From the NCBI GenBank assembly GCA_023251155.1, contig JAHEZH010000006.1, positions 27,950 through 71,110 of the forward strand: a stretch of DNA of 43,161 nt. The letters run 5' to 3'. Origin of the DNA: Flammeovirgaceae bacterium (GTDB taxonomy: Bacteria; Bacteroidota; Bacteroidia; Cytophagales; Cyclobacteriaceae). Both the position numbers and the translations under genes were made by a program. Below are positions 33,786 through 43,161 of this stretch, one piece after another. The stretch's first letter is position 1; every line of letters begins with the position of its first letter. The notes beneath the pieces were generated by a model that had not been told where the DNA came from, ran no database searches, and saw nothing but the letters and a program-made list of their open reading frames with translations.

Positions 33786-36155
33786 TTATTCTTCTTTCAA
33801 AATCCGGGCAGGATTCACTCTCGCTGCGCGCCACGCCTGCGAACCAACAGTCAGCCAGGCAATCAACAACGCGGCTATTCCTGCCAAGACAAAGTACCAG
33901 ATAGTGATCTCTGTTCTATAGGCGAAACTACTCAACCACTGTTGCGTCATCCAATAGCTGAAGGGCAAGGCAATCAGCACCGCAATCAAAACAATGCGCG
34001 TAAAGTCGGCGGAGAGTAAATGAATGATTTGCCACTCGGCAGCCCCCAGTATTTTGCGTATGCCGATTTCCTTTCGCCTGCGCTCTGCGGTGAAAGCAGC
34101 AAGCCCTAAAAGACCAAGGCACGAAATAAGAATAGCCATTGCAGCAAAGTAGCGAGACAATGATGCGACTCGTTGCTCCGCTTCATATTGCTGTTGATAA
34201 GCGGTATCCAGGAAATGAACGTCCAACGGCAGACTTGAATGATTTCGTTTATAATATTCATTAAGCAGGGCCACTGTTTCGGCATGGCGCTGCTTTTCTA
34301 TTTTCACCATTGTTACGATCGTTTCGTTAGGTGAAAGGCGAAAGAAGAAAGGTTTTATTTTTTTATGAAGTGATTGAAAATGAAAATCATTCATCACTCC
34401 AATGATAGTTCGTGGTGCGCCATTCACCTGAATTACTTTTCCTATTGGATCCTTAAGTTCCATTGCTCCAATAGCCGTTTCATTAAAAATGACTGCTGAT
34501 GTATCGGAAAGAAAATCGCGCGAGAAACTTCTGCCTGCACTTAGTTTTATACCTAATGTCTCTATGAGATCATAATTAACGGCCATCTGCGAAAAGCGCA
34601 CCTGGTCGTTATCGTTTTTACCATCCCATCGTAATCCTGTCGCTTCCGAAGAAGCGGACACGGGAGTAAACTGTGCGGTAGTAGCATTTACCACACCGGG
34701 TATAGCTTTAAGCCCGGAAAGGAAAGACGTTGTATTCTTTGCTTCCTCTCCTTCCATGTCAAAATAAATCACCTGGTCCGTCTGATAGCCGAGGTTTTTT
34801 GTCTGTACAAATTCAACCTGACGATATACTACAGCGACCGCAACGATAAAAATGATGGAGACCGTAAACTGAAAAATGACCAGGCCTTTACGCGCCCACA
34901 ACGCCCCCGGCGAACTACTGTTCTTTCCTTTAAGCACCGTTGCCGGCTGAAATCCGGATAGGTAAATTGCCGGATAGCTACCGGCAATCAATCCCGTAAG
35001 GAAGGCAATACCCAAAAAGGAAAATACAACCGATGCACCTACTTGCAATGAAAGCTCCTTGCCGGTTATGCTATTGAAAGCCGGAAGCGCAAGATCAACC
35101 ATCAGTAGCGAAACAAACAACGATAGCAAACTCATGACCAGGGCCTCACCCAGGTAATGGGCGATCAGTGTGCCGCGATGTGCACCTACTGCTTTCTTTA
35201 TCCCTACCTCCTTCATTCTTCGGGAAGCCTTTGCGGTAAACAAGTTCATGAAGTTGATGCAGGCTAGCAGAAGAATAAACACCGCTATCATGGAGAATAA
35301 ATTCACATACTCAATCCTCCCGCCCGATTGCTCGCCGTTTTCATAATTGCCATACAGATAACCATCCGAATAGGGTCTCAGGAATAAACGGGAAGTCGCT
35401 TGCGGAAATTTACTCTTGACAAACCCGGAGATACGAGCATTAAAGGCATCGGCATCTGTCCCTTCCTTTAACACAACAAAAGTATTGAAAGGCCCACCCG
35501 GTGATAAACCAGCAGGAGCATTCATGATTTCATTCCAGGCATCGAATGACAAAATAAAATCAAACTGTTGGGTGGAATTTCCAGGAATCGGGCTAAAGAT
35601 ACCGGTAACGGCACATTCCTTTTTAAGATCAAACCATTGCCACTCCATGATTTTACCAATACAATCGGTGGTCTGGAATAATTTCATTGCCAACGACTCC
35701 GAGATAACGATGGCGTTCCTGTCAGCAAGTACTTGTCCTTTATTTCCCTTTACGAGCGGATAAGAAAATACGTTGAAGTAATTCTTGTCAGCAAAATAAC
35801 CGGAGGCATTGAGGTGATTCTCATGACCCGAAACGGTAAACTTCTGAAACCAGGAAGGAGGCGTGATGACGGTAGCCATCTCCACTTCCGGCATTTCATT
35901 CATCCAGATTTCGCCGAGTACACCTGCTGTACCATCACCCGTGATCACCTCATTGTTGATCACCTCATTGCTCATCACCTGAAAAAGTCTTCCCTCCTTT
36001 TCATGAAAAGTATCCACACTCCTCTCATCACTCACCCATAGATAAATCAACAGGGTGCATGCCAATGCGGTTGATAATCCGATAAGATTGATGAAGAACG
36101 TACTTTTATAACGGATAAATCCGCGAAGTATGAGAAGCAGTTGATGTTTGATCAT
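33786..36155 (-). CDS. FtsX/MacB-type ABC permease, copy A
   Basis: A 789-residue inner-membrane permease with two MacB-like periplasmic domains and two FtsX repeats. The first membrane helix is near residues 18-41, and the first periplasmic domain runs to about 280. Three helices follow, with the coupling segment TAKASRRMKEVGIKKAVGA. A further helix and second periplasmic domain come next, then the last three helices with ERRRKEIGIRKILGAAEWQ. It ends ARVNPARILKEE. Of the four paralogues it diverges most in motifs (MNLFTAKA for MNLSTAKA, and Ile for the Cys near the C-terminus). No ATPase gene is next to it, so the partner ATPase must be encoded elsewhere. Confidence 0.92.
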   Translation of the reverse strand: MIKHQLLLILRGFIRYKSTFFINLIGLSTALACTLLIYLWVSDERSVDTFHEKEGRLFQVMSNEVINNEVITGDGTAGVLGEIWMNEMPEVEMATVITPPSWFQKFTVSGHENHLNASGYFADKNYFNVFSYPLVKGNKGQVLADRNAIVISESLAMKLFQTTDCIGKIMEWQWFDLKKECAVTGIFSPIPGNSTQQFDFILSFDAWNEIMNAPAGLSPGGPFNTFVVLKEGTDADAFNARISGFVKSKFPQATSRLFLRPYSDGYLYGNYENGEQSGGRIEYVNLFSMIAVFILLLACINFMNLFTAKASRRMKEVGIKKAVGAHRGTLIAHYLGEALVMSLLSLFVSLLMVDLALPAFNSITGKELSLQVGASVVFSFLGIAFLTGLIAGSYPAIYLSGFQPATVLKGKNSSSPGALWARKGLVIFQFTVSIIFIVAVAVVYRQVEFVQTKNLGYQTDQVIYFDMEGEEAKNTTSFLSGLKAIPGVVNATTAQFTPVSASSEATGLRWDGKNDNDQVRFSQMAVNYDLIETLGIKLSAGRSFSRDFLSDTSAVIFNETAIGAMELKDPIGKVIQVNGAPRTIIGVMNDFHFQSLHKKIKPFFFRLSPNETIVTMVKIEKQRHAETVALLNEYYKRNHSSLPLDVHFLDTAYQQQYEAEQRVASLSRYFAAMAILISCLGLLGLAAFTAERRRKEIGIRKILGAAEWQIIHLLSADFTRIVLIAVLIALPFSYWMTQQWLSSFAYRTEITIWYFVLAGIAALLIAWLTVGSQAWRAARVNPARILKEE

Positions 36156-36212
36156 GAGCTACGTTTTTAATAGTGAAGTTACCCGTTACAGGCATCTGTG
36201 AATGTGACTGGT

Positions 36213-38576
36213 TTACTCTTCCTTCAAACATTGCGTGGGATTAACCTTAGCCGCTCTCAATGCCTGTGCTCCCACTGTGAGCCACGAGATGAACAACGCA
36301 AGTACACCCGCTCCAATAAAGAACCACCACTGTAGCTCAATCCGATAAACAAAATCACTTAGCCACTCACGCATGGCCAGGAAGCTGGCGGGTAATGCAA
36401 TGAAGATAGCGATCAGCACAATTCGCGTGAAATCGCTGGAGATGAGGTACACAATACCCAACTCACTTGATCCTAAAATTTTCCGGATTCCCATTTCTTT
36501 TCTTCTTCGCTCGGCCGTGAAGGAAGCAAGACCAAACAGCCCCAGGCAAGAAATCAAAATAGCAAGGCAGGCAAAGTATTTAGACAAGGTAGCTACGCGC
36601 TGCTCACTCTCATACATGGACCGATAATCGTTGTCCACAAAATCATAATCGAAAGTGAAGTTTGGATTAATTTTCCTGAAGAGGTGCTGAATATTGCCTA
36701 GCGTAGTACGCTCCTCACCGGGCTTTAGTCGCACCATTAAAAAATAAGTGTCGTTGTTATCAAAGCGGATAAAGACCGGCTTTACTTCCTGATGCAGTGA
36801 TTCAAAGTTAAAGTTCTTCGCCACGCCAATGATTTCGCAATCTTTGCCATAAAGTTTTACCTTTTTTCCCACAGGATCCTTCATACCCATGAACTCAATG
36901 GCTTTTTCATTAAAAATAATTCGGGCAGTATCCGGTGCGTACTCACGGGAGAAACTTCGTCCTTCTTTCATCTCCACACCCATGGTTTCAATCATGCCGT
37001 AGTTGACCGTAAAGTTTTCAAACTCTGTACGATCATCCGGGTCTTTACCTTCCCATACCACTCCCGATGTTCCACTGTTATGACCTGTCAGCGAGTGATT
37101 GGAGCTGGACGCATTCACCACTCCGGGAAGTTTTCTGATTTCTTCAATCAGGGTTTCCTGATTGCTCATCTCTGACAAAGCTCCATTCATCGGAAAGTAA
37201 ATCAGGTTTTCCTTTTGATAGCCGAGACTCGCTGATTGCACGTACTCTACCTGTTTGTAGACTACCACTACGGCCACTATGAAAACGATCGACAAGGTAA
37301 ACTGAAATACCACAAGTCCTTTACGCGCCCAGGCTTCACCCAGTGAGTTATTTATTTTTCCTTTCAGCACTTTCGCGGGACTAAAACCGGAGAGATAAAG
37401 GGCCGGATAGCTTCCTGCTAAAATTCCGGTAACCAAAATCACTGCCAGAAAGCTCATCACCATGGTGGCATCTAAATGAAGAGACAGCTGTTTGCCCGTG
37501 ATGACATTGAATTGTGAGAGTAATAGATCGACCAGGAGCAAAGCGACCAGGAAGGATAGAAAACTCAGAAATACTGACTCGCCCAGGTATTGAATTACCA
37601 ATGTTCTGCGTGCAGCACCAATTGCTTTTTTGATACCCACTTCTTTTATTTTACGCGATGCTTTAGCCGTAGAAAGATTCATGAAGTTGATACACGCAAT
37701 CACCAGGATAAAGACAGCGATGAGTGAAAACAACTTCACATAAGTAATTCTCCCACCTACCAGCTTTCCGTTTTCATACTTACCATATAAATAATCCGCT
37801 GAATAGTTTTTCAAAAACACTGTCCGGTGGGTGATCCTGGCTTCTGTTTTTACTTTGACCAGGTCGGCAATCTTAGTGTTGAATGCATTTACATCCACTC
37901 CTGGTTTTAAAAGCACTACGGTAAGCACGCTGGTACTTCCCCATGTTTTCAGGTACGCTCTGTCTTCGGCAAATTTTTCAAAGGATAACACAAATTCGAA
38001 CTGATCGGTAGCATTGACCGGCATGCTTCTGAACACACCTGCTATCTGAAACGAGGAATTGTGCTGAAACTCGATCATCTTGCCAATCAGATGATCGGTC
38101 GTATTGAAAAGCTTCATGGCAAGTACATCGCTGATCACAATGGCATTTCTGTCGTCCATCATACGGGCAGGATTACCCTCAATGATCCTGTAAGAAAACA
38201 TGTTGAAAAAATCCTTGCTCACAAATCGGCCGATAGCGCTCACGTTCTTATCATCCACAGTAAGTTCATAATCACCCGGGCGGGTGGCTTGGCAAACATA
38301 TTCTACTTCCGGCATTTCATCCGCCAGTACATCTGCCAAAGGACCGGAAGTGGTTGGCGAAGTCCATATTCCATCGGCTTTCACACGATGCTCCATCGCA
38401 CGGTACAAGCGCGCATCTTTATCATTAAACTTATCAACCGATAACTCATCGGCTACCCATAAGTAAATCAGCAACACACACGCCAATCCGGTTGATAGCC
38501 CAATAAGGTTGATAATGAAGGCACTTTTAAATCGTAGAATGTTGCGATAAACGAGGAGAAGATGGTGACGTAGCAT
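36213..38576 (-). CDS. FtsX/MacB-type ABC permease, copy B
   Basis: Paralogue of copy A with the same domain order and 787 residues. It has STAKASRKIKEVGIKKAIGA in the middle and GIRKILGSSELGIVYLIS in the C-terminal part, and ends AKVNPTQCLKEE. The N-terminal half has LIYLWVADELSVDKFND after the first helix. Only 57 bases separate it from copy A, so the array is probably one transcript. Substrate cannot be told from sequence; related Bacteroidota arrays are linked to export of, or resistance to, peptides. Confidence 0.92.
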   Translation of the reverse strand: MLRHHLLLVYRNILRFKSAFIINLIGLSTGLACVLLIYLWVADELSVDKFNDKDARLYRAMEHRVKADGIWTSPTTSGPLADVLADEMPEVEYVCQATRPGDYELTVDDKNVSAIGRFVSKDFFNMFSYRIIEGNPARMMDDRNAIVISDVLAMKLFNTTDHLIGKMIEFQHNSSFQIAGVFRSMPVNATDQFEFVLSFEKFAEDRAYLKTWGSTSVLTVVLLKPGVDVNAFNTKIADLVKVKTEARITHRTVFLKNYSADYLYGKYENGKLVGGRITYVKLFSLIAVFILVIACINFMNLSTAKASRKIKEVGIKKAIGAARRTLVIQYLGESVFLSFLSFLVALLLVDLLLSQFNVITGKQLSLHLDATMVMSFLAVILVTGILAGSYPALYLSGFSPAKVLKGKINNSLGEAWARKGLVVFQFTLSIVFIVAVVVVYKQVEYVQSASLGYQKENLIYFPMNGALSEMSNQETLIEEIRKLPGVVNASSSNHSLTGHNSGTSGVVWEGKDPDDRTEFENFTVNYGMIETMGVEMKEGRSFSREYAPDTARIIFNEKAIEFMGMKDPVGKKVKLYGKDCEIIGVAKNFNFESLHQEVKPVFIRFDNNDTYFLMVRLKPGEERTTLGNIQHLFRKINPNFTFDYDFVDNDYRSMYESEQRVATLSKYFACLAILISCLGLFGLASFTAERRRKEMGIRKILGSSELGIVYLISSDFTRIVLIAIFIALPASFLAMREWLSDFVYRIELQWWFFIGAGVLALFISWLTVGAQALRAAKVNPTQCLKEE

Positions 38577-38669
38577 AGATTTTTTTTTAATTGATCAACT
38601 ATTGAAAATGGTCCGTTCAGTTCGTGCCTCTTAATCGTCACATGAACAAATGAATCCCGATGAACTAGT

Positions 38670-41036
38670 TCAGTCCTCTTTCAAGCACGTTGCCGGGTTT
38701 ACTCGTGCTGCTTTGAATGCTTGTGCGCTTACGGTGATCCATGCCATGAAGAGCGCCACAACGCCTGAGCCAGCGAAGTACCACCACTGCAATGGAATTT
38801 TATAGGCAAAGCTGCTGAGCCATTGATGCAGCAATAAGTAACTCACCGGTAATGCAATACAGGAAGACAGCAATACAATCCTTGTAAAATCAGAAGACAA
38901 CAGGTAAATGATGCCCCATTCGCTGGAACCCAATACTTTACGAATACCGATCTCTTTCCACCTTCGCTCAGCGGTAAAGGCTGCCAATCCAAATAACCCG
39001 AGGCAGGAAATCAATATCGCCATGACCGCAAAGTAGTGAGATAATGTAGCTACGCGTTGCTCTGAAGCATAAAGTTGCTGATAGTCTTCATCCAGAAAAT
39101 GATATTCGAAAACCAGACCCGGGTTATACTTGCGATAAAAAACGCTCAGTTGCTTCAGCGTCTCCGCCTCGCTTCCTCCTTGCAGGCGTACCATAATACG
39201 ACTCGGCGTATCGGGCACCATCGGAATCAGAAAAAGAAAACACGGCCCCACCTTTTCATACATCGATTCAAAGTGAAAGTCCTTTACTACACCTACTATT
39301 CGTTTTTCCTCGCCCCATATTTTTATATTCTTACCCACAGGATCTTTCAGTCCCATGCTTTTAATAGCGGCTTCATTAAAAATGATCTGATGGGAAGATC
39401 CGTACTTCTCAGAGAACGGTTTGCCATCCAATATTTTCATTTCCATGGTTTCAATGAGATCATATCCTACCTCCAGGTTGCTGAAATAAGTCGGGTCATC
39501 AACACTCTTTCCCTCCCATTGAATATCCTTAGTTCCACCATGGCCACCCATCAGATCGTGATAGAAGCGTGCCGCATTAATTACTCCGGGAATCGTTTTC
39601 AACTCATTCAATAATCCATCGCTTACTTTCTCGGTATCGAAGTAAACAATGTGATCTCGCTGATATCCCAGATCAGCAGATTGAATGAAGCGCATTTGTT
39701 GATAGACCACCCACACCCCTGCTACCAATAAAATACTGATGGTAAACTGAAACAACACCAGTCCTTTTCGTGCGATTAATTCCCCCATACGTGTAGGCAG
39801 TTTGCCTTTCAATACGGTTACCGGGTTAAATCCAGACAGGTACAGGGCGGGATAACTTCCGGAGACAAAACCGGTGAACAACGCGATACCAACCATCGAA
39901 AGAATTAAGGGTGCCTCTGCGTTCAGTGTCAGGTTCTTTCCTGTAAGGAGATTGAAAGACGGCAGCAAAAGATCCACGATTAACAGCCCTGCCGTCAGCG
40001 ATAAAAAGCTCATGAGCATGGATTCGCCCAGGTATTGAAAAACCAATGTATGGCGTGCAGCTCCCATCGCCTTTTTTACACCTACTTCCTTTATTCTTCG
40101 CGAAGCTTTGGCGGTAGACAGGTTCATAAAATTGACGCACGCGATGGCCAGAATGAATAGGGCGATAATGGAAAATAATTTCACATACTGTATTCGCCCG
40201 CCGGAAGGAAGACCGTTCTTATAGTTTCCGTGTAAATAACGATCCGCATAGGGCTGCGCGAATAACGTACTGGTTGCATGGCTGTTTTTGAATTTTAACA
40301 ATCCCCTTATCTTCGCATTAAACTGATCCACAGAAGTTCCTTCTCTTAGCAGCACATAGGTATCCGGATCGCTGTTTCCCCATTCCTTGATGTACGGATG
40401 TTGTTCGGTGAACAAATCATAACTCATCACAAAATCAAACTGATCGCTTGCATTGGCCGGAGGGGACTGAAAGACACCGGTGATATAATAAGGACGGTCA
40501 GACTCCGATCCATGCCAGTTCAAGGTCTTGCCTACTGCATTGTCCGTTGAGTGAAAAAGTTTCACTGCCAGCACATCAGAGATCACAATACTCTCTTTCG
40601 ACTTCAATACTTCACTGGCATTACCGTAAAGCAAGGGATATGAAAAAACGCGAAAGAAATCGTTTGAACCATAATGACCTTTTACCTGGAAACGGTTGTC
40701 TCCAAAAGTCAGCACCCCCTTACTTGAATTGAAGAAACTGGGAATAGAAGCAGTACTAAATTCAACCTCAGGGAATTCATCGGCCAGTGTTTTAGCCAGT
40801 AATCCCGGAGTGGGAGACATGGTTTCCACTCCTTTATCATGCTCAAAATTTTGCAGTACCTGATAAAGACGATCATCATTTCTGAAAAACTGATCGACCT
40901 GTTGTTCATCGCGCACCCACAGGTAAATGAACAGCACACAGGCAAGCCCGGTGGATAGGCCAATCAGGTTGATAAAAAATGAACTCCTGAAGCGCTTAAA
41001 GTTCCGATAGATGATAAGAAGACTGTGACGTATCAT
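38670..41036 (-). CDS. FtsX/MacB-type ABC permease, copy C
   Basis: The third paralogue, 788 residues, same architecture: helix near 18-41, periplasmic domain, three helices around STAKASRRIKEVGVKKAMGA, a second periplasmic domain, then ERRWKEIGIRKVLGSSEWG (Trp where the others have Arg or Ile) and a terminal ARVNPATCLKED. The 93-base space to copy B has an AT-rich stretch but no obvious terminator. Confidence 0.92.
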   Translation of the reverse strand: MIRHSLLIIYRNFKRFRSSFFINLIGLSTGLACVLFIYLWVRDEQQVDQFFRNDDRLYQVLQNFEHDKGVETMSPTPGLLAKTLADEFPEVEFSTASIPSFFNSSKGVLTFGDNRFQVKGHYGSNDFFRVFSYPLLYGNASEVLKSKESIVISDVLAVKLFHSTDNAVGKTLNWHGSESDRPYYITGVFQSPPANASDQFDFVMSYDLFTEQHPYIKEWGNSDPDTYVLLREGTSVDQFNAKIRGLLKFKNSHATSTLFAQPYADRYLHGNYKNGLPSGGRIQYVKLFSIIALFILAIACVNFMNLSTAKASRRIKEVGVKKAMGAARHTLVFQYLGESMLMSFLSLTAGLLIVDLLLPSFNLLTGKNLTLNAEAPLILSMVGIALFTGFVSGSYPALYLSGFNPVTVLKGKLPTRMGELIARKGLVLFQFTISILLVAGVWVVYQQMRFIQSADLGYQRDHIVYFDTEKVSDGLLNELKTIPGVINAARFYHDLMGGHGGTKDIQWEGKSVDDPTYFSNLEVGYDLIETMEMKILDGKPFSEKYGSSHQIIFNEAAIKSMGLKDPVGKNIKIWGEEKRIVGVVKDFHFESMYEKVGPCFLFLIPMVPDTPSRIMVRLQGGSEAETLKQLSVFYRKYNPGLVFEYHFLDEDYQQLYASEQRVATLSHYFAVMAILISCLGLFGLAAFTAERRWKEIGIRKVLGSSEWGIIYLLSSDFTRIVLLSSCIALPVSYLLLHQWLSSFAYKIPLQWWYFAGSGVVALFMAWITVSAQAFKAARVNPATCLKED

Positions 41037-41143
41037 GATAAACCATTTTCAATGTATCCATTCCGAATTTTAAAAGGAGCATTTCATCCCCAACCTGACC
41101 ACCAACGCAGGAGCACATGGGCAGTTTATAATGAATTAATCGT

Positions 41144-43161
41144 TTATTGTTCTTTCAGGCAATGCACCGGATTTACTCGGGCTGCACGTATAGCTTGCGA
41201 ACCTACCGTGAGCCATGCAATTATCAGAGCAAGCAGGCCCGCCCCGGCAAAATACCACCAGTGCAACGGAATTCTATACGCGAAATTATCGAGCCATTGA
41301 TTAACGAGCAGGTAACTGACTGGCAGAGCAATGACCGTAGATAGCACGACCATTTTGCTGAACTCATACGATAGCAGGTAAACAATGCTAAACTCAGAAG
41401 AGCCTAGCACTTTACGGATACCTATTTCTTTTATTCTGCGCTCGGCAGTAAAGGCAGCAAGTCCGAACAATCCCAGGCAGGAAATAAGAATAGCGATCAC
41501 CGCAAAGTAGCGGGCCAATATCGACACGCGCTGCTCGGCCCGATACTGCGCTTCGTAATCCTGATCAAGAAAGCGATAGTCGAAAGTAAAATCTGGATTA
41601 TATGCTTTATAAAATTCAGCAATACGCTCAATCGTTTCCGTTTCCTTTCCTGCTTCGATACGCGTCATAATTTGTCGTGTGTATTGGGGAGCCAAAATGA
41701 AAAACATCGGCATCACTTTCACATGTAGCGATTCGAAATGAAAGTCTTTTACCACTCCTACTATTTCAAGATGATCATAAGGGCCGCCCAGGCTTACTGT
41801 TTTTCCAATCGGATCATTCATGCCCATGGCTTTAATGCCCGCTTCATTAAATATTACCTTCAGGCTGTCGTGATGCGCTCTGGAAAAGAACCTACCTTCG
41901 GCCAATTGGAAATCAAGCATCTCCATGATATCATAATTGGTGGCACGCATCGCAAAAGGGGTACGGTCGTTCGGATCTTTGCCTGCCCAGGAAATATCAG
42001 CCGTATTCCCACCGCCCACCATGCTTTCCTGTAAACTGGAGGCCGCCACTACACCAGGAATTTTTCTCATCTCCGTTAAAAACGTTTCCCGTGTTTGTTG
42101 GGCTTTCCCCACCATTGGAAAATAGATTACATTCTCTTTATCATAACCTAAGTTTCGGGTTTGCAGAAAGTCGATCTGCTTATAAATCACTGAAACGGCT
42201 ACAATGAAGATGACCGAAATGGAGAACTGAAACACCACCAATCCCTTTCGAGCCCACAACTCGCCTATTGAATTGCTGAATTTTCCTTTTAATACCGTGG
42301 CTGGATTAAACGCAGACAAATAAAGCGCAGGGTAACTTCCGGCAATCAGCCCGGTCACTAAGCCGATAATGAATAACACCATCACCAGCTTACCATCCAG
42401 CTGCAATTGAAGCTGCTTTCCGGTAATCAGGTTGAACTGCGGCAAAAGAAGATCTACGAATAAAACAGCAATGAACAATGAAACAAAGCTCAGCAATAAG
42501 GATTCGCCCAGGTATTGAGCAACCAGTGTTTTACGATTGGCACCTACCGCTTTTTTAATTCCTACTTCTTTTATCCTTCGCGATGCTTTTGCGGTAGATA
42601 AGTTCATGAAGTTGATACACGCAATGGCCAGAATGAATAGGGCGATGAGGGAGAATACGATCACATATTCAATTCTTCCACCGGCTTGCTTTCCGTTTTC
42701 ATAATTGCCGTAAAGGTACGCATCGGTGTAGGGATTAATAATGAGCTTACGATGCGTCTCATTCGTTTTAGTTGTTATGAGGTCGGCTATTTTTTTTCCG
42801 AACTCCTCCACATCGGCACCCGATTTAATCATGACAAATGTTTCAGGACCTGAGTTAGCCCAGTTGAGCACTCCCGGGGTCTGATCTTTATACAGCTCAA
42901 ACGAAATCACAAAATCGAAACGGGTTGATGCGTTAGCCGGAACATCCTTAAACACGCCTGACACGATGAACTCTTTTTCATTTTGAAACAGAATAGTCTT
43001 GCCTATGGCATTGTCAATAGTACCCAGCAGGTTTTTAGCTGTTGACTCAGAGATAACGATACTACTTTTGTCTGTCAATACATTGGCAGCCACACCTTCT
43101 ATGAGGTCATAAGAGAATACATGGAAGTAATCTTTTCCGGCATAAATTCCGGCAGCATCTA
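41144..43161 (-). CDS. FtsX/MacB-type ABC permease, copy D (5' end outside window)
   Basis: The fourth paralogue. The frame runs to the window edge, with the visible first residues DAAGIYAGKDYFHVFSY aligning to about residue 115 of the other copies, so the start is outside. 671 residues are seen. It has STAKASRRIKEVGIKKAVGA, then ERRIKEIGIRKVLGSSEFS and the ending ARVNPVHCLKEQ. A GTG at 43093 is not the start; it is an internal valine. The 107-base space to copy C is open of features. Confidence 0.92.
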   Translation of the reverse strand, partial: DAAGIYAGKDYFHVFSYDLIEGVAANVLTDKSSIVISESTAKNLLGTIDNAIGKTILFQNEKEFIVSGVFKDVPANASTRFDFVISFELYKDQTPGVLNWANSGPETFVMIKSGADVEEFGKKIADLITTKTNETHRKLIINPYTDAYLYGNYENGKQAGGRIEYVIVFSLIALFILAIACINFMNLSTAKASRRIKEVGIKKAVGANRKTLVAQYLGESLLLSFVSLFIAVLFVDLLLPQFNLITGKQLQLQLDGKLVMVLFIIGLVTGLIAGSYPALYLSAFNPATVLKGKFSNSIGELWARKGLVVFQFSISVIFIVAVSVIYKQIDFLQTRNLGYDKENVIYFPMVGKAQQTRETFLTEMRKIPGVVAASSLQESMVGGGNTADISWAGKDPNDRTPFAMRATNYDIMEMLDFQLAEGRFFSRAHHDSLKVIFNEAGIKAMGMNDPIGKTVSLGGPYDHLEIVGVVKDFHFESLHVKVMPMFFILAPQYTRQIMTRIEAGKETETIERIAEFYKAYNPDFTFDYRFLDQDYEAQYRAEQRVSILARYFAVIAILISCLGLFGLAAFTAERRIKEIGIRKVLGSSEFSIVYLLSYEFSKMVVLSTVIALPVSYLLVNQWLDNFAYRIPLHWWYFAGAGLLALIIAWLTVGSQAIRAARVNPVHCLKEQ

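Overview
The window looks like chromosomal DNA of a Bacteroidota bacterium, most likely a member of the Cytophagales; the exact taxon is an inference. The support is a gene set typical of that phylum (tandem two-domain FtsX permeases, GH127, DUF983, OmpA with an N-terminal SPOR-like region) and three or four plausible promoters of the Bacteroidota form TTG-N19/20-TAnnTTTG. Gene density is ordinary. I saw no prophage, insertion sequence, CRISPR array, rRNA or tRNA.

Layout. 1-1104 is the 3' two thirds of aspS. 1298-5757 holds a bestrophin-like membrane protein, an OmpA-family protein, a family 2 glycosyltransferase and a small two-gene unit of unknown role. 5809-7943 is a divergent LPS-core-like pair (WaaP-type kinase and family 9 glycosyltransferase). 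8031-8759 is a class III nucleotide cyclase. 8927-10671 is dnaX, split into two reading frames at a run of ten A. 10898-12711 is an AraC regulator with an SDR oxidoreductase. 12833-13101 is a decayed zinc-ribbon gene. 13109-15541 holds DedA, a NagX/HGSNAT-like acyltransferase and an acidic hypothetical protein. 15702-16213 is a second decayed gene. 16337-20126 is a compact heme uptake and degradation operon, hmuTUVS. 20372-21517 is an Rrf2 regulator with its probable target, a YwnB-like NAD(P)-binding protein. 21535-21867 is a tandem array of three roughly 110-bp palindromic repeats.

From 21989: a secreted GH18 chitinase, a LpxL-type acyltransferase, a cupin, an outer-membrane barrel with a lipoprotein, a methyltransferase overlapping a secreted amidohydrolase, a secreted GH127 enzyme divergent from an AraC regulator, and three small proteins. 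A DUF2867 gene at 33226-33747 is broken by one in-frame TAA. The rest, 33786-43161, is a tandem array of four paralogous FtsX/MacB-type permeases, the last cut by the window edge.

Most notable is dnaX. The 0 frame stops just after an A10 run, the third frame stops there too, and only the -1 frame stays open, encoding the tau tail. A Shine-Dalgarno-like AGGAAG lies upstream and a GC-rich hairpin downstream. This looks like programmed slippage in which the short gamma form is the default product, unless the run was undercalled by one A. Three decayed genes and several palindromic repeat families show that the spaces between genes are in flux.
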